This document shows, piece by piece, positions 15,656 through 24,700 of a stretch of 64,000 nucleotides of DNA. A program made the position numbers and the translations under genes. Origin of the DNA: Acidobacteriota bacterium (lineage in GTDB: Bacteria; Acidobacteriota; Terriglobia; Bryobacterales; Bryobacteraceae); assembly GCA_017307505.1 (NCBI GenBank), contig JAFKEE010000026.1, positions 185,646 to 249,645 of the forward strand. Reading direction: 5' to 3'. The notes beneath the pieces are model-generated. The model had not been told where the DNA came from. It saw nothing but the letters and a program-made list of their open reading frames with translations, and searched no databases. Positions within the stretch are counted from its first letter, which is position 1. Every line of letters starts with the position of its first letter.

Positions 15656-16474
15656 ATGACTCTTCGCACCATCTCCGCCCTAGGGGCGGCCTTTCTTCTT
15701 GCGACGGCCCTGGCGCCGGCACAGGAAAAGAAACTCACCTGTGAGGACCGCGGGAACGACAGCCGTCACCGGGTCTGCGACATGCGCGAAATGAATGTCG
15801 CGTATTCCGGACGGCTGGAGGTGGATGCGGCGCCCAACGGAGGCATCCGCATTGTTGCCTGGGACCGCAACGAGATTCTGCTGCGCGCCAAGGTGGAAGC
15901 CTGGGGTGACAGCGACTCCGAGTCACGCGACCGCCTGAATCAGGTTCATGTCCTCACCAGCGGCTCTATCGTGAAATCCGACGGCCCCAAATCCACCACC
16001 TTCGGCATGCGGACCGGCGACCAGAAATGGAGCGTCAGCTACGAGGCCTTCGTCCCCCGCAAGATCGACCTGAAACTCGACTCCGTCAACGGTGGCATCA
16101 ACGTCTCCGACGTGCGCGGGAACCTGAAGTTCCAGACCGTGAACGGCGGCATCACCCTGTCCGGAGTGAACGGCACGGTTAAGGGCGAGACCGTAAACGG
16201 GGGCGTCCATGTCGACATCGCGGGCACCCGTTGGGAAGGGGAGGGGCTGGAAGTCGAGACCGTCAACGGCGGAGTCGTCCTCTCTGTCCCGGCTACCTTT
16301 GCGGCCAACGTCCATGCCCAGACCGTCAACGGCGGCATGTCCACCAACATCGACGGCGCCGTGGTGGAAGGCAAGTGGGGCCCCAAGAAAATGGATCTGC
16401 GCGTAGGCGGCGGCGGACCCAAAGTGAGCGTTTCCACAGTCAACGGCGGCGTTCAGATCAAGAAAAAAGCCTAA
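15656..16474 (+). CDS. secreted beta-solenoid-like protein with VNGG repeats (DUF4097-like)
   Basis: A 272-residue exported protein: signal peptide to about residue 23 (LATALAPAQEK), a domain with GRLEVDAAPNGGIRIVAWD, then a repetitive C-half in which the motif T/S-VNGG recurs six times at roughly 18-25 residue intervals, ending shortly before the stop. The repeats suit the stacked strands of DUF4097-type putative adhesins. It lies 67 bases after the DUF1080 gene and is followed by a strong terminator. No enzymatic motif is visible. Confidence 0.83.
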   Translation: MTLRTISALGAAFLLATALAPAQEKKLTCEDRGNDSRHRVCDMREMNVAYSGRLEVDAAPNGGIRIVAWDRNEILLRAKVEAWGDSDSESRDRLNQVHVLTSGSIVKSDGPKSTTFGMRTGDQKWSVSYEAFVPRKIDLKLDSVNGGINVSDVRGNLKFQTVNGGITLSGVNGTVKGETVNGGVHVDIAGTRWEGEGLEVETVNGGVVLSVPATFAANVHAQTVNGGMSTNIDGAVVEGKWGPKKMDLRVGGGGPKVSVSTVNGGVQIKKKA

Positions 16475-16497
16475 CTCCAGTTGGAAATTGAAGCAAA

Positions 16498-16530
16498 AGA
16501 GGCCGGCTATGGCAGCCGGCCTCTATTTTT
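16498..16530. terminator. bidirectional rho-independent terminator
   Basis: An 11-bp perfect stem (16498-16508 with 16514-16524) with a 5-base loop is followed on the plus strand by six T. Read from the minus strand the same stem is followed by TTTTGC. It lies between the converging VNGG-repeat and DUF362 genes and can end both transcripts. Confidence 0.92.
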
Positions 16531-16557
16531 TCGTCCACTCCGCATCCGGTCTGGCCG

Positions 16558-17709
16558 CTACACGCGGAACTTGAAGACGGCATCCTTGATCGGCACACCC
16601 ACGACTTCGATCCTCGACAGGTCGCGCGTGCCTACGCCGTGCATCTCAGCCAGCTTCAATGAGCTGTCGCAGCGCTCAAACGGTGGCGTGCCGCGGTCCG
16701 CCATCGGATCAAAACCCATCACCGCCGTACCCACCGCATCCGTGCAAACCGCGTTTGTCCCGGCGATGAGGATCCCAGGATTCACCGCCCGCAGCCGCCC
16801 GCCGTTCCACGGCCCTTCGCCGCCTGTCATCGTGGAGATCCCATCGATGATCGCCAGGTGGATAGGCCGCGCGGCCGCGATGTCGGCCACGATGCGTGGC
16901 ATACGGTACTTGTCCGCGCGAGGAGACTTCGGATCCCGTTCCGGCTCGGCGATCGCCGCCGGCTGGCGTGCGCCCGCGTGCATGATGGTGCCGCGTCCGC
17001 CGCGCGCCGTCGCCTCGTCGGCATCGTCCTTGGCCGCGTGATCTCCATAAATCGTCAGCGGCGTAGCGCCAAACATGTTCTTCATCGACAGGGTGACACC
17101 GCAGGTCGCGTGCTCTTTCAGCTTGGCCAGCGACACCAGGACGTCGACCTCTTCGTACGAGTGGTTCATCATGATCGACGGGAAAATGTGCCCCCCGTTG
17201 GGTGTCTTGAAGCGTGCGTACTTGCGGCCCTTGCCCAGCGTGTTGGTGTTCTCCATGTCGACCGACGTAGCCGCGTTCAGCAGCGGCGACGGATCCCAGC
17301 CCACTTCCAGCAGGAACTCCTCCATCGGGTCGTCGCAGGCGAAACACCCTTCCAGGATGCGGATGCGCCGCGCGCCGGCCTGGCCCATCAGGCGGACCAC
17401 GGAACCGACCACCGCCGGGTGGGTGTACTGCGCCAGTTCCGCCGGCGTATTGCCCAGCCGCTGCCGGGGCGAGCCCGTCAGGTTGATCTTGATGCCCACC
17501 GTCTTGCCGGCCACCAGCCGGCCCAGGCCGCCCAGTTGGTCGAACATGGTCTTCAGCGTGGGCGCGAGCGCGGCACCGTAGTCGGGACAGTGCGCAATGC
17601 TGACTGGAGCCGCCGGCGCGGGCGCGGCCGCGAACAGCGGAAGTGCGGTTGCTGACGCCGCGGCAAAGAAATGGCGGCGCGAAATCCCAGGAGCCATGTG
17701 TCTATGCAT
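16558..17709 (-). CDS. DUF362 domain protein with Tat-type signal
   Basis: A 383-residue protein opening with a twin-arginine signal (SRRHFFAAASATALPLFAAAPA). The DUF362 domain follows: GKTVGIKINLTG near residue 75, HPAVVGSVVRLMGQAGARRIRILEG, SLAKLKEHATCGVTLSMKNMFG, and a C-terminal GTNAVCTDAVGTAVMGFDP. DUF362 proteins often carry ferredoxin-type clusters, but this one has no CxxCxxC, so it probably lacks iron-sulfur centres. The first ATG has GGAG ten bases upstream; a second ATG four codons later is possible. The start overlaps the upstream gene by 8 bases. Confidence 0.87.
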   Translation of the reverse strand: MHRHMAPGISRRHFFAAASATALPLFAAAPAPAAPVSIAHCPDYGAALAPTLKTMFDQLGGLGRLVAGKTVGIKINLTGSPRQRLGNTPAELAQYTHPAVVGSVVRLMGQAGARRIRILEGCFACDDPMEEFLLEVGWDPSPLLNAATSVDMENTNTLGKGRKYARFKTPNGGHIFPSIMMNHSYEEVDVLVSLAKLKEHATCGVTLSMKNMFGATPLTIYGDHAAKDDADEATARGGRGTIMHAGARQPAAIAEPERDPKSPRADKYRMPRIVADIAAARPIHLAIIDGISTMTGGEGPWNGGRLRAVNPGILIAGTNAVCTDAVGTAVMGFDPMADRGTPPFERCDSSLKLAEMHGVGTRDLSRIEVVGVPIKDAVFKFRV

Positions 17710-18994
17710 GGTGAGTTAGCTCCAATTCTACGGCACAGTAAACAGAAAAGCTCGGAAGGTAGACTTCCTGCTGTCCGGGCTCGCGGTGAATTTCCAACGC
17801 CACGGGCTCGGCTTTCTCCGGCATAAATGCCTTGGCGCTCCGGATCGATTCCCATGTTTGCAGGCTCACCTGGTGGGCAGGCATGCGGCCCGCGTAGTTC
17901 AGGAGATGCGCCAGCCACCGGCCGCCATCGGCGGAACGCGTCTGGTAGCAGGTGATGGAGCCGGCGTTGAACAGCCGGATGGCATCGTACCGCCGGCTCA
18001 TGAGAAGATGCGTGTCCTGGGCCACGACAAACTGGTCGTCCCAGTCGGCCTTACTCACCGCCACGCGGCCCTTGCCGCACTCCAGCAGCGTATACCGGGG
18101 ATGCTGTTCGTGCGACGGCCTGGTGTTCCGGATCGCCGCCGCCGGCGCCTTCATGCACAACAGCAATCCGCCCGCTTCGACAAACTTCTGCACCAGCGGC
18201 ACCATCGACGGCGGCATGGCGTCGCCATCGGCGTACAACACAGCCCGCTTGCCGGCCAGGTCGGCTGCGGCCAGCTTTGCCTTCTCCACCGGGAGGAACG
18301 CCAGGTTCCGGCGCGCCGACAGGTTCAGTACTTCCCCCGAGTTGTATTCGTTCGCCCCCGAAAAGTCGGAGACGATCGCCAGCCGCGCCAGCACCGGCCA
18401 CGATGCCCAGGACTTGTGCGACTCCAGCCATCGCTGGACTTCCATCAGCCTCCGCCAGTCCTTCAGCGCCGCCGCATTCGACTTCGCCAGCCCTTCGGCC
18501 AGGAGCGGGGGCAGCCAGATGGGCCGGCGTGCGCCATAGGCGGCTGCCTCGCAGGCTGCCAGCAGGTAAGTGGAGAAACTGAACGCGTCGGGCTTTTCCG
18601 GCGGCGGCGCCTTGATCCACACCGGCCGTCCACCCGCGCGGCAACGGGCGAGCTGCAGCAGCCAGCCGTTGGCGTCCAGCCACGGCGCTCCGGTGGGCCC
18701 CCCTTGCACTCCATCCGCGGTGTTGGATTGCGTTTTCAGCGACAGGTCAGGCCAGACCCCGTCGTTGATGGCGACCACTGGGGCATTGCCCTTCCAGTTC
18801 ACTTCCTTGAGCGAACTCCACTGGATCTGTGCCGGGCATTCCAGTTTCCGTCCCTCAGCCGCCGCCCGGATTTCGGGTGGCGTGCCTTCGGGCAGAAGAA
18901 GGGTATTGATCGGGCCGTCATCGAGCAGCTTCAACAGATCCGGGCTGCGCCACGATGCCGGCCACTCAAACGGGATAGATGAGGATAAAGACAT
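17702..18994 (-). CDS. uncharacterised protein, beta-galactosidase-like C-half
   Basis: About 430 residues from the ATG giving MSLSSSIPFEW. I do not recognise the family. There is no signal peptide. The middle contains RLAIVSDFSGANEYNSGEVLNLSARRNLAFLPV and then ALYADGDAMPPSMVPLVQKFVEAGGLLL, which resembles the Rossmann-like glutamine-amidotransferase or beta-galactosidase trimerisation module used by large glycosidases, and a C-terminal beta-rich end. No catalytic glutamate pair is evident. It sits between a palindrome and the DUF362 gene. Confidence 0.7.
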   Translation of the reverse strand: MSLSSSIPFEWPASWRSPDLLKLLDDGPINTLLLPEGTPPEIRAAAEGRKLECPAQIQWSSLKEVNWKGNAPVVAINDGVWPDLSLKTQSNTADGVQGGPTGAPWLDANGWLLQLARCRAGGRPVWIKAPPPEKPDAFSFSTYLLAACEAAAYGARRPIWLPPLLAEGLAKSNAAALKDWRRLMEVQRWLESHKSWASWPVLARLAIVSDFSGANEYNSGEVLNLSARRNLAFLPVEKAKLAAADLAGKRAVLYADGDAMPPSMVPLVQKFVEAGGLLLCMKAPAAAIRNTRPSHEQHPRYTLLECGKGRVAVSKADWDDQFVVAQDTHLLMSRRYDAIRLFNAGSITCYQTRSADGGRWLAHLLNYAGRMPAHQVSLQTWESIRSAKAFMPEKAEPVALEIHREPGQQEVYLPSFSVYCAVELELTHHA

Positions 18995-18996
18995 CT

Positions 18997-19024
18997 GGTA
19001 CCGCAACAATTGTATTGCGGTACC
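18997..19024. promoter_or_regulatory. 10-bp inverted repeat upstream of the gene at 17.7-19.0 kb
   Basis: GGTACCGCAA at 18997-19006 is matched exactly by TTGCGGTACC at 19015-19024, 8 bases apart, directly before the ATG at 18994 and after the PpiC stop. There is no T-run, so an operator or mRNA hairpin over the ribosome binding site is more likely than a terminator. Confidence 0.5.
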
Positions 19025-19049
19025 GCGTCGCGCGCTTGGGCTGGTTTTG

Positions 19050-20090
19050 TTACTTTTTCTCGAAACCGGGGGCGATGGAAAGCGCCAGGTAATTCATAAC
19101 CGGGCTCTCGTTGCGGCACGCATCCAGATAAGCGTTCCGCAGCAGTTGTTCCTTGCGGGTCCGCAGCGTTTCGCGGATGTTCTGCTGCACGCGCGGATCG
19201 TCCAGTTCACGCTGGCCCGCCGGTTCGCGAGCGACCATCTTCAGGATGTGATACCCGCCGGCGTTGCGGATGGGCGTCGAAACCTGGCCCGGCAGCAGCG
19301 TCATGATCGCCTTGCGCGTGTCGGGATCCGCCTGCGCCAGGCTGGATTCCTGCACGTAGCCGACATCCCCGCCATTGGCCGCGCTCTGCGGATCTTCACT
19401 GAACGCCTGCGCCAGCGTGGAGAAATCTTCGCCCTGCTTCAGCCGCGCCTCAATCATGAGGATCTTCTTGCGCGCCTGGTCTTCGTTCTGCGCTTTGTTG
19501 CCCGACAGGTTCCGCACGTTGGGATCAGGTCCGGGCGTCACAACAATGCGCGCCACGTGGTACATGGTCTCGGGGAACCGGAAGCTCGCCTTGTTGGCGG
19601 CGTAAAACTCGCTGACGTCCTTGTCGCTGATGTTGATCTGGTTGCCGATTTCCCGGTTCACCAGCTTTTCGATCGTAAGCCGCCGGCGGATCTGCGACTT
19701 CAGCTCCTCCAGGTTCATGCCCTGGGCGTCGAGCTGCTTCTGGAACTCTTCCTGCGTATACGGCGCCTTCAACTGGCTCAGGCGCGAGTCCACTTCGTCG
19801 TCCTTCGCCAGCAGCGACAGCTTTTCCGCGCGCTGCAGGAAGATCTCCTCGTCGATCATGGTGCGCAGCAACTCCAGCTTCTGGAACTGCACCTGGTCCG
19901 GCGAGGCTCCTTCCGGCTGTTGTGGGAACTGCCGCTTGAATTGACGATCGAGATCCGCGTAGGTGATGGCCCGGCCGTTCACGGTGGCGGCTACATTTGG
20001 CGGCACTCTCGATTTACAGGCCACTCCAGCCAAACCAAGTGTCAGCAGGAGCAAAGACGCGTTTCTTCTCGTATTCATGAACTGTCTCAT
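19050..20090 (-). CDS. peptidyl-prolyl isomerase lipoprotein, SurA/PrsA (PpiC) type
   Basis: A 346-residue periplasmic foldase. The signal peptide ends in a lipobox (LAGVAC, Cys25), so it should be a lipoprotein. A SurA-like N-terminal helical domain follows (TVNGRAITYADLDRQF, MIDEEIFLQRAEKL), then one parvulin domain at about 195-300 (ARIVVTPG, GEDFSTLAQAFSEDP, GGDVGYVQES, LLPGQVSTPIRNAGGYHILKM). It catalyses prolyl isomerisation and chaperones exported proteins. The ATG overlaps the stop of the DUF1080 gene (ATGA), so the two are coupled. Confidence 0.92.
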   Translation of the reverse strand: MRQFMNTRRNASLLLLTLGLAGVACKSRVPPNVAATVNGRAITYADLDRQFKRQFPQQPEGASPDQVQFQKLELLRTMIDEEIFLQRAEKLSLLAKDDEVDSRLSQLKAPYTQEEFQKQLDAQGMNLEELKSQIRRRLTIEKLVNREIGNQINISDKDVSEFYAANKASFRFPETMYHVARIVVTPGPDPNVRNLSGNKAQNEDQARKKILMIEARLKQGEDFSTLAQAFSEDPQSAANGGDVGYVQESSLAQADPDTRKAIMTLLPGQVSTPIRNAGGYHILKMVAREPAGQRELDDPRVQQNIRETLRTRKEQLLRNAYLDACRNESPVMNYLALSIAPGFEKK

Positions 20091-20755
20091 TGTAGCCGAG
20101 CCGACGTGAGCGGTTTCAGCTTCAGATTCCGAAACTCGATCCGATACCCTTCGCCTTCCAACCCTATGTAGCCGCGATCCAACTGGCAGTATTTGTACTG
20201 GTTGACCACCGCGCCATTCACCCAGGAGGTGAGCACCGGGCCCTGGGCAGTGATCTCCAGAGTATTCCATTCCCCCGCCGCCTTCACCCGCTGCTCGGCC
20301 AGCTGACCGCTGAGCTCGAACCGCCGCTTCACCCCATCCACGTGGATATAGCCGAAGAAATAGCCACCCTGCCTGCTGCCGATCTGGTCCTGATACCAAA
20401 GGCTGTAGTCCGCCAGTGTACGCACGAAAACCCCGCTGTTATACCGCGGATTGCCTTCTACCGGGACATAGCGGAACTCCACGTGGAATACAAAATCGCC
20501 CTGCTCCTGGTCGTACCGCAGCCAGTCGTGCCCGCGGTTGCCTTCGCATTCCAGGATCCCGTCCGGGCGCATCTTCCACTGCGAATCCTCGGCCCGCGGA
20601 TCCGGGGCAATCCCCAGGCGGGTCCAGCCCTGCAATTGAGGGCCGGGCGAAACATCCACCCAGCCCTTTGGTTCGCGCTGCAGCGCGCTCTGCTCCTGTG
20701 CGGGCAGGAGAAGCGCGCTGAAGGCGAAGATCAAGAAACTATGCGAGTAATTCAC
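20087..20755 (-). CDS. secreted DUF1080 domain protein
   Basis: A 222-residue protein. I chose the GTG at 20755, which lies inside the end of fabD, because GGAGAAAG is 7 bases upstream and the signal peptide (SFLIFAFSALLLPAQ) starts there. The domain shows LQGWTRLGIAP, a GILECEGNRGHDWL strand, NPRYNSGVFVRT and GYIGLEGEGYRIEFRNLKLKPL, the usual DUF1080 order. It overlaps fabD by 17 bases and the PpiC gene by 4, placing an exported sugar-binding-type fold inside a fatty-acid/foldase operon. Confidence 0.85.
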   Translation of the reverse strand: MNYSHSFLIFAFSALLLPAQEQSALQREPKGWVDVSPGPQLQGWTRLGIAPDPRAEDSQWKMRPDGILECEGNRGHDWLRYDQEQGDFVFHVEFRYVPVEGNPRYNSGVFVRTLADYSLWYQDQIGSRQGGYFFGYIHVDGVKRRFELSGQLAEQRVKAAGEWNTLEITAQGPVLTSWVNGAVVNQYKYCQLDRGYIGLEGEGYRIEFRNLKLKPLTSARLQ

Positions 20756-21671
20756 GGACTTTCTCCAAATCGGCGGGATCGCCGAACTTGGCCGTTTTGA
20801 TACCCGGCTCAATCTGCCTCAGCAGACCGCACAACACGGCTCCGGCGCCAACTTCCACCGCGCGATCTACGCCCAGGGCCGCCAGCTTGCGCATCGCGTC
20901 CGTCCAGCGCACGGCGCCCGGCACCTGCAGGTACAACCCCTGGCGGGCGTCGTCGCCGTCGGAGACCTCACGCGCTTCCACGTTGTTGATCAGCGGCACC
21001 GACAGGTAGGCGAATTCGCAGCTGTCCAGGTCGCCTTTCAACCGCTGCTGCGCCGGTTGCATCAGTGAACAATGGAACGGAGCGCTCACCGGCAGCGGCA
21101 CCGCGCGCTTGGCGCCGGCCGCTTTCAGCGCTTCGCTGGCTCGCGCCACCGCGCCGGCATGGCCAGCGATCACCAGTTGGTCCGGCGAGTTGAAGTTGGC
21201 CGGCGAGACCACTTCGCCCTGGGCCGCTTCGGCCAGGATCGCGTCCAGTTTGTCCAGCGGCGGTTTCAGGATCGCCGCCATCGCACCCACTCCGGCCGGT
21301 ACGGCTTCCTGCATGTACAAACCGCGCTGGCGCACCAGGCGCACCGCGTCGGCGAACTTCAGCGAGCCCGCCGCCACCAGGGCCGAGTATTCGCCCAGGC
21401 TGTGGCCCGCCACCACCGCCGGAGCGTAACCGCGCTCGCGCAGCACAGCCAGTGCCGCAATCGAGACCGTCAACAGTGCCGGCTGTGTGTTCTGAGTCAG
21501 TTTGAGCTGATCGTCCGGGCCCTCAAAACACAGCTTGGAGATGGGAAAGGCCAGCGCGTCGTCAGCTTCCTGGAACACCGCTTTCGCAGCAGGATAGGCA
21601 TCGGCCAGCGCTTTGCCCATGCCGGTGGCCTGTGAGCCCTGGCCCGGGAAGAGGAATGCGATTTTGGACAT
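20739..21671 (-). CDS. fabD: malonyl-CoA:ACP transacylase
   Basis: A 310-residue cytoplasmic enzyme that loads malonyl groups onto acyl carrier protein for fatty acid synthesis. Present: FPGQGSQATGMG at the N-terminus, the nucleophile elbow GHSLGEYSALVA with Ser91, the arginine in RLVRQRGLYMQ that binds the malonyl carboxylate, and PVSAPFHCSLM with the catalytic histidine. Length is standard. No other fab gene is adjacent, so it is detached from a fab cluster and heads a minus-strand run with DUF1080 and PpiC genes. TAGAAT lies 11 bases before the ATG. Confidence 0.96.
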   Translation of the reverse strand: MSKIAFLFPGQGSQATGMGKALADAYPAAKAVFQEADDALAFPISKLCFEGPDDQLKLTQNTQPALLTVSIAALAVLRERGYAPAVVAGHSLGEYSALVAAGSLKFADAVRLVRQRGLYMQEAVPAGVGAMAAILKPPLDKLDAILAEAAQGEVVSPANFNSPDQLVIAGHAGAVARASEALKAAGAKRAVPLPVSAPFHCSLMQPAQQRLKGDLDSCEFAYLSVPLINNVEAREVSDGDDARQGLYLQVPGAVRWTDAMRKLAALGVDRAVEVGAGAVLCGLLRQIEPGIKTAKFGDPADLEKVRELLA

Positions 21672-21771
21672 ACGAACCTTTTATTCTAGCCGATGGAGTA
21701 CACGCGTATCACGAATCCATACCAGATGTTGCAGGCAAATGACTTGGCGCTTCGCCGGGCCGCCGCCTGTT

Positions 21772-24700
21772 CTACACGCCGGCCAGCATGCGCTGGACCG
21801 ACGCCACCAACTCGCTGGGATTGAAGGGCTTCTGGATCATCGGCAGGGCACGGGCCGCCACCGCTTCCGCCTCCTCGCCCAGCGACTCCTGGTCGACGAA
21901 GCCCGACATCAGCAGCACCGGAAAGTTCTTCTTCTGATGCCGCACCCAGGCCGCCAGCTCGATGCCGCTCCGCCCCGGCATCACAACATCGGTCAGCAGC
22001 AGGTCGATCGGCTCATGCTGCTGGTTCCAGACCCGCTCCGCCTCATCCACATCGCCGGCCTCCATCACTGTGAAACCCGCCTGTTCCAGGATCGTCCTCA
22101 CCAGGAACCGGACATCTCTCTGGTCTTCCACCAGCAGGATCCGCCCCCCGGACGGTCCGTTATGTGCTGCCCCCACGCTCTCCTCCTTGAGCTTCGGTTT
22201 TTCCTTCGGTTCTGCGTCCACCGCGGGGAACAGGATCCGGAACGTCGTCCCCACCCCGAGCACGGAGTGCACCAGGATGTGTCCACCGCTCTGGGTGACA
22301 ACGCCGTAGACTGTTGCCAGACCCAACCCCGTCCCCCGGCCCTGCTCCTTTGTCGTGAAGAAGGGCTCGAACAACCGCCTTTGCGTCTCTTCGTCCATCC
22401 CCTCGCCTGTGTCCGCCACGGTCAGTTCGACATAAGCCCCGTGGCGCACATTCGGATAGTTCTGGGCGATTGCGCTGTGGACCTCCACGTTGCGCGTGGC
22501 GATGTGTAATACTCCGCCCTGCTTCATCGCATCGCGCGCGTTCAACGTGAGGTTCATCAGCACCTGCTGCGCCTGGCCCGGGTCCACCTCAATCCGCCGC
22601 AGGTTCTCGCCCGGTTCAATCATCAGCACGATGCTCTCGCCGATCAGGCGCCGCAGGATCGTCTCCAGCGAGGTGACCGTCTCATTGATGTCCAGGATCT
22701 CCAGCCTCAGTTGCTGCGAGCGGCTGAAGGCCAGCAATTGCTGGGTCAACAGCGCGGCCTGTTGCCCGGCGCGCCCGATCTCCGAGAGCATCTCCATGCG
22801 TCTTGGGTCAAGGTGGCTGCCGCGCTCCAGCACTTCGGCATAGCCATTGATCACCGTCAGCAGGTTGTTGAAGTCGTGGGCGATGCCACCGGCCAGCCGG
22901 CCCAGGCTCTCCAGCCGCTGGGCCTGCCTCAGTTCTTCCTCCAGGCGGTGGCGCTCCGTCACATCCTGCGAGAAAGACACGACCCCAATGGTCTCGCCCT
23001 TCGCATCGCGCCGCGGCACCTTGTCGGTAAACAACAGGCGCAACTCTCCGTTGACGGCATTCACCTTCTCCAGGATCCCCAGTTTCGGAGCACCGGTACG
23101 GATCACTTCCAGGTCGTCCTGGAAATACTGTCCGGCAAACTGCGGGAACAACTCCTCCAGCGTCCGTCCCTCCACGGCTTCCGGACTGAGCCCCAGGTCC
23201 AGTGTGACCTGCCGGTTGATCCGCAGACAGCGGTTCTGTGTGTCCTTGATCCAGATCTGCGTGGGGGCCAGGTTGAAGATCGTCTCGTAGTCGTCTTTCT
23301 GGCGCCGCAGTTTCTCTTCGAAGCCCCGCCTCTCGGCAATCTCGGCCTTGAGGATGTGATTCGCCTGGTCGAGTTCCGCCGTGCGCTCGGCAATGCGCTG
23401 CTCCATCTCCTGGTACGCCGCGCGCATCGCCGCCGCGTGATCCGCGGCCCTGCTGCGCGCAGCCCTCACCCGTGACACCCCAATCGTCAGCAGGATCAGC
23501 GCAAGAACCACCAGCGCCCGAAACGCCAGCGTTTCGTAAAAATGCGGCTTCAGCACCACGGCTGTCGTCGGGCCGCCGCCCACCCAGTCGCTCTCGTTGC
23601 TGGCCACTTCCACCCGGAAAACATACCGGCCCGGAGGAAGATTCGTATAGAAGGCTGACCGGCGGTTGCCCGCTTCCACCCACTGATCGTCGAAGCCATC
23701 CAGGCGGTACCGGAACCGCAATCCCTCAGGCGCCCACAGGCTGAGCGAATGGTATCGGAACTCGAGTTCCCCAACGCCAGGCCCCAGGCTGAGTTCCGCG
23801 TCTGCGGGATAGCCGTGTTGCCCTGTCCAGACTTCCTCTACGACAGCCGGCGGCGGAGGGCCGTAAGGGAGAAGCAGGTTGGGGTTCACCATCGCCACTC
23901 CGCGCAGGGTCGGGATCCACAGGCGCCCGTCCCGCCCCCGCCAGCCGAGCGGACGCCCGCCGCCGCCCCCGTTGCACTCGTTGCTGCGCAGGCCGTCGGC
24001 CAGGCCGTATTGACGAAATCTGACGTGCTTCTGCGGGTTGCCCGCGGCTTCCAGCATCTCCTGCCGGGAGGCCATCACGACCCCACGGTCGCTGGTCATC
24101 CACATTCCGCCACGGCCGTCTTCCAGAATCTCGTAGATCGCATCGACGGGCAGCCCGTTGGCGGAGTCCAGTTTGACCCACACCCCATTCTTCTGCACCC
24201 GCAGTCCCTGCCCGTTCGTCGCCGCCCAAAGCACTCCTGCCCCGTCTTCGTACAGACTGTGGGATTTTGGCAGCGGAACACCCGCCGGATCCCTTTGAAA
24301 CTCCAGGTTCGAACCCACCAGCCGCGCGACCCCATCGGACCCGGCGGTCCAGATACTGCCATCGCGCCGCACCAGCAGGTCGCTGCCATGCAGGCTCGAT
24401 TCGCCGGCCGCCGCCGAAAGCGGCACGCTCCAGACGCCGTTCCGGCGCACCCGCAGCCCGAGATTTGTCGTCAGCCAGAGTGCCCCGTCGTGGTCTTCCG
24501 CCATGCCAAGGACGTCGGCCGAATCCGCCTGCTCATCGATCGGAACCTGCTGGAACCGCCCCTGCGTCCAACTCCACAAACCCCTGCTCTTGAACCCAAC
24601 CAGCGGCGTGCCGTCCCGCAGTTCCCCAATCGACAGCGCGACCTTGGCCGGCATTCCGTCGGCCGGCCCGAAATGGAGAATCCCCTTGTCCGTGAGCCGG

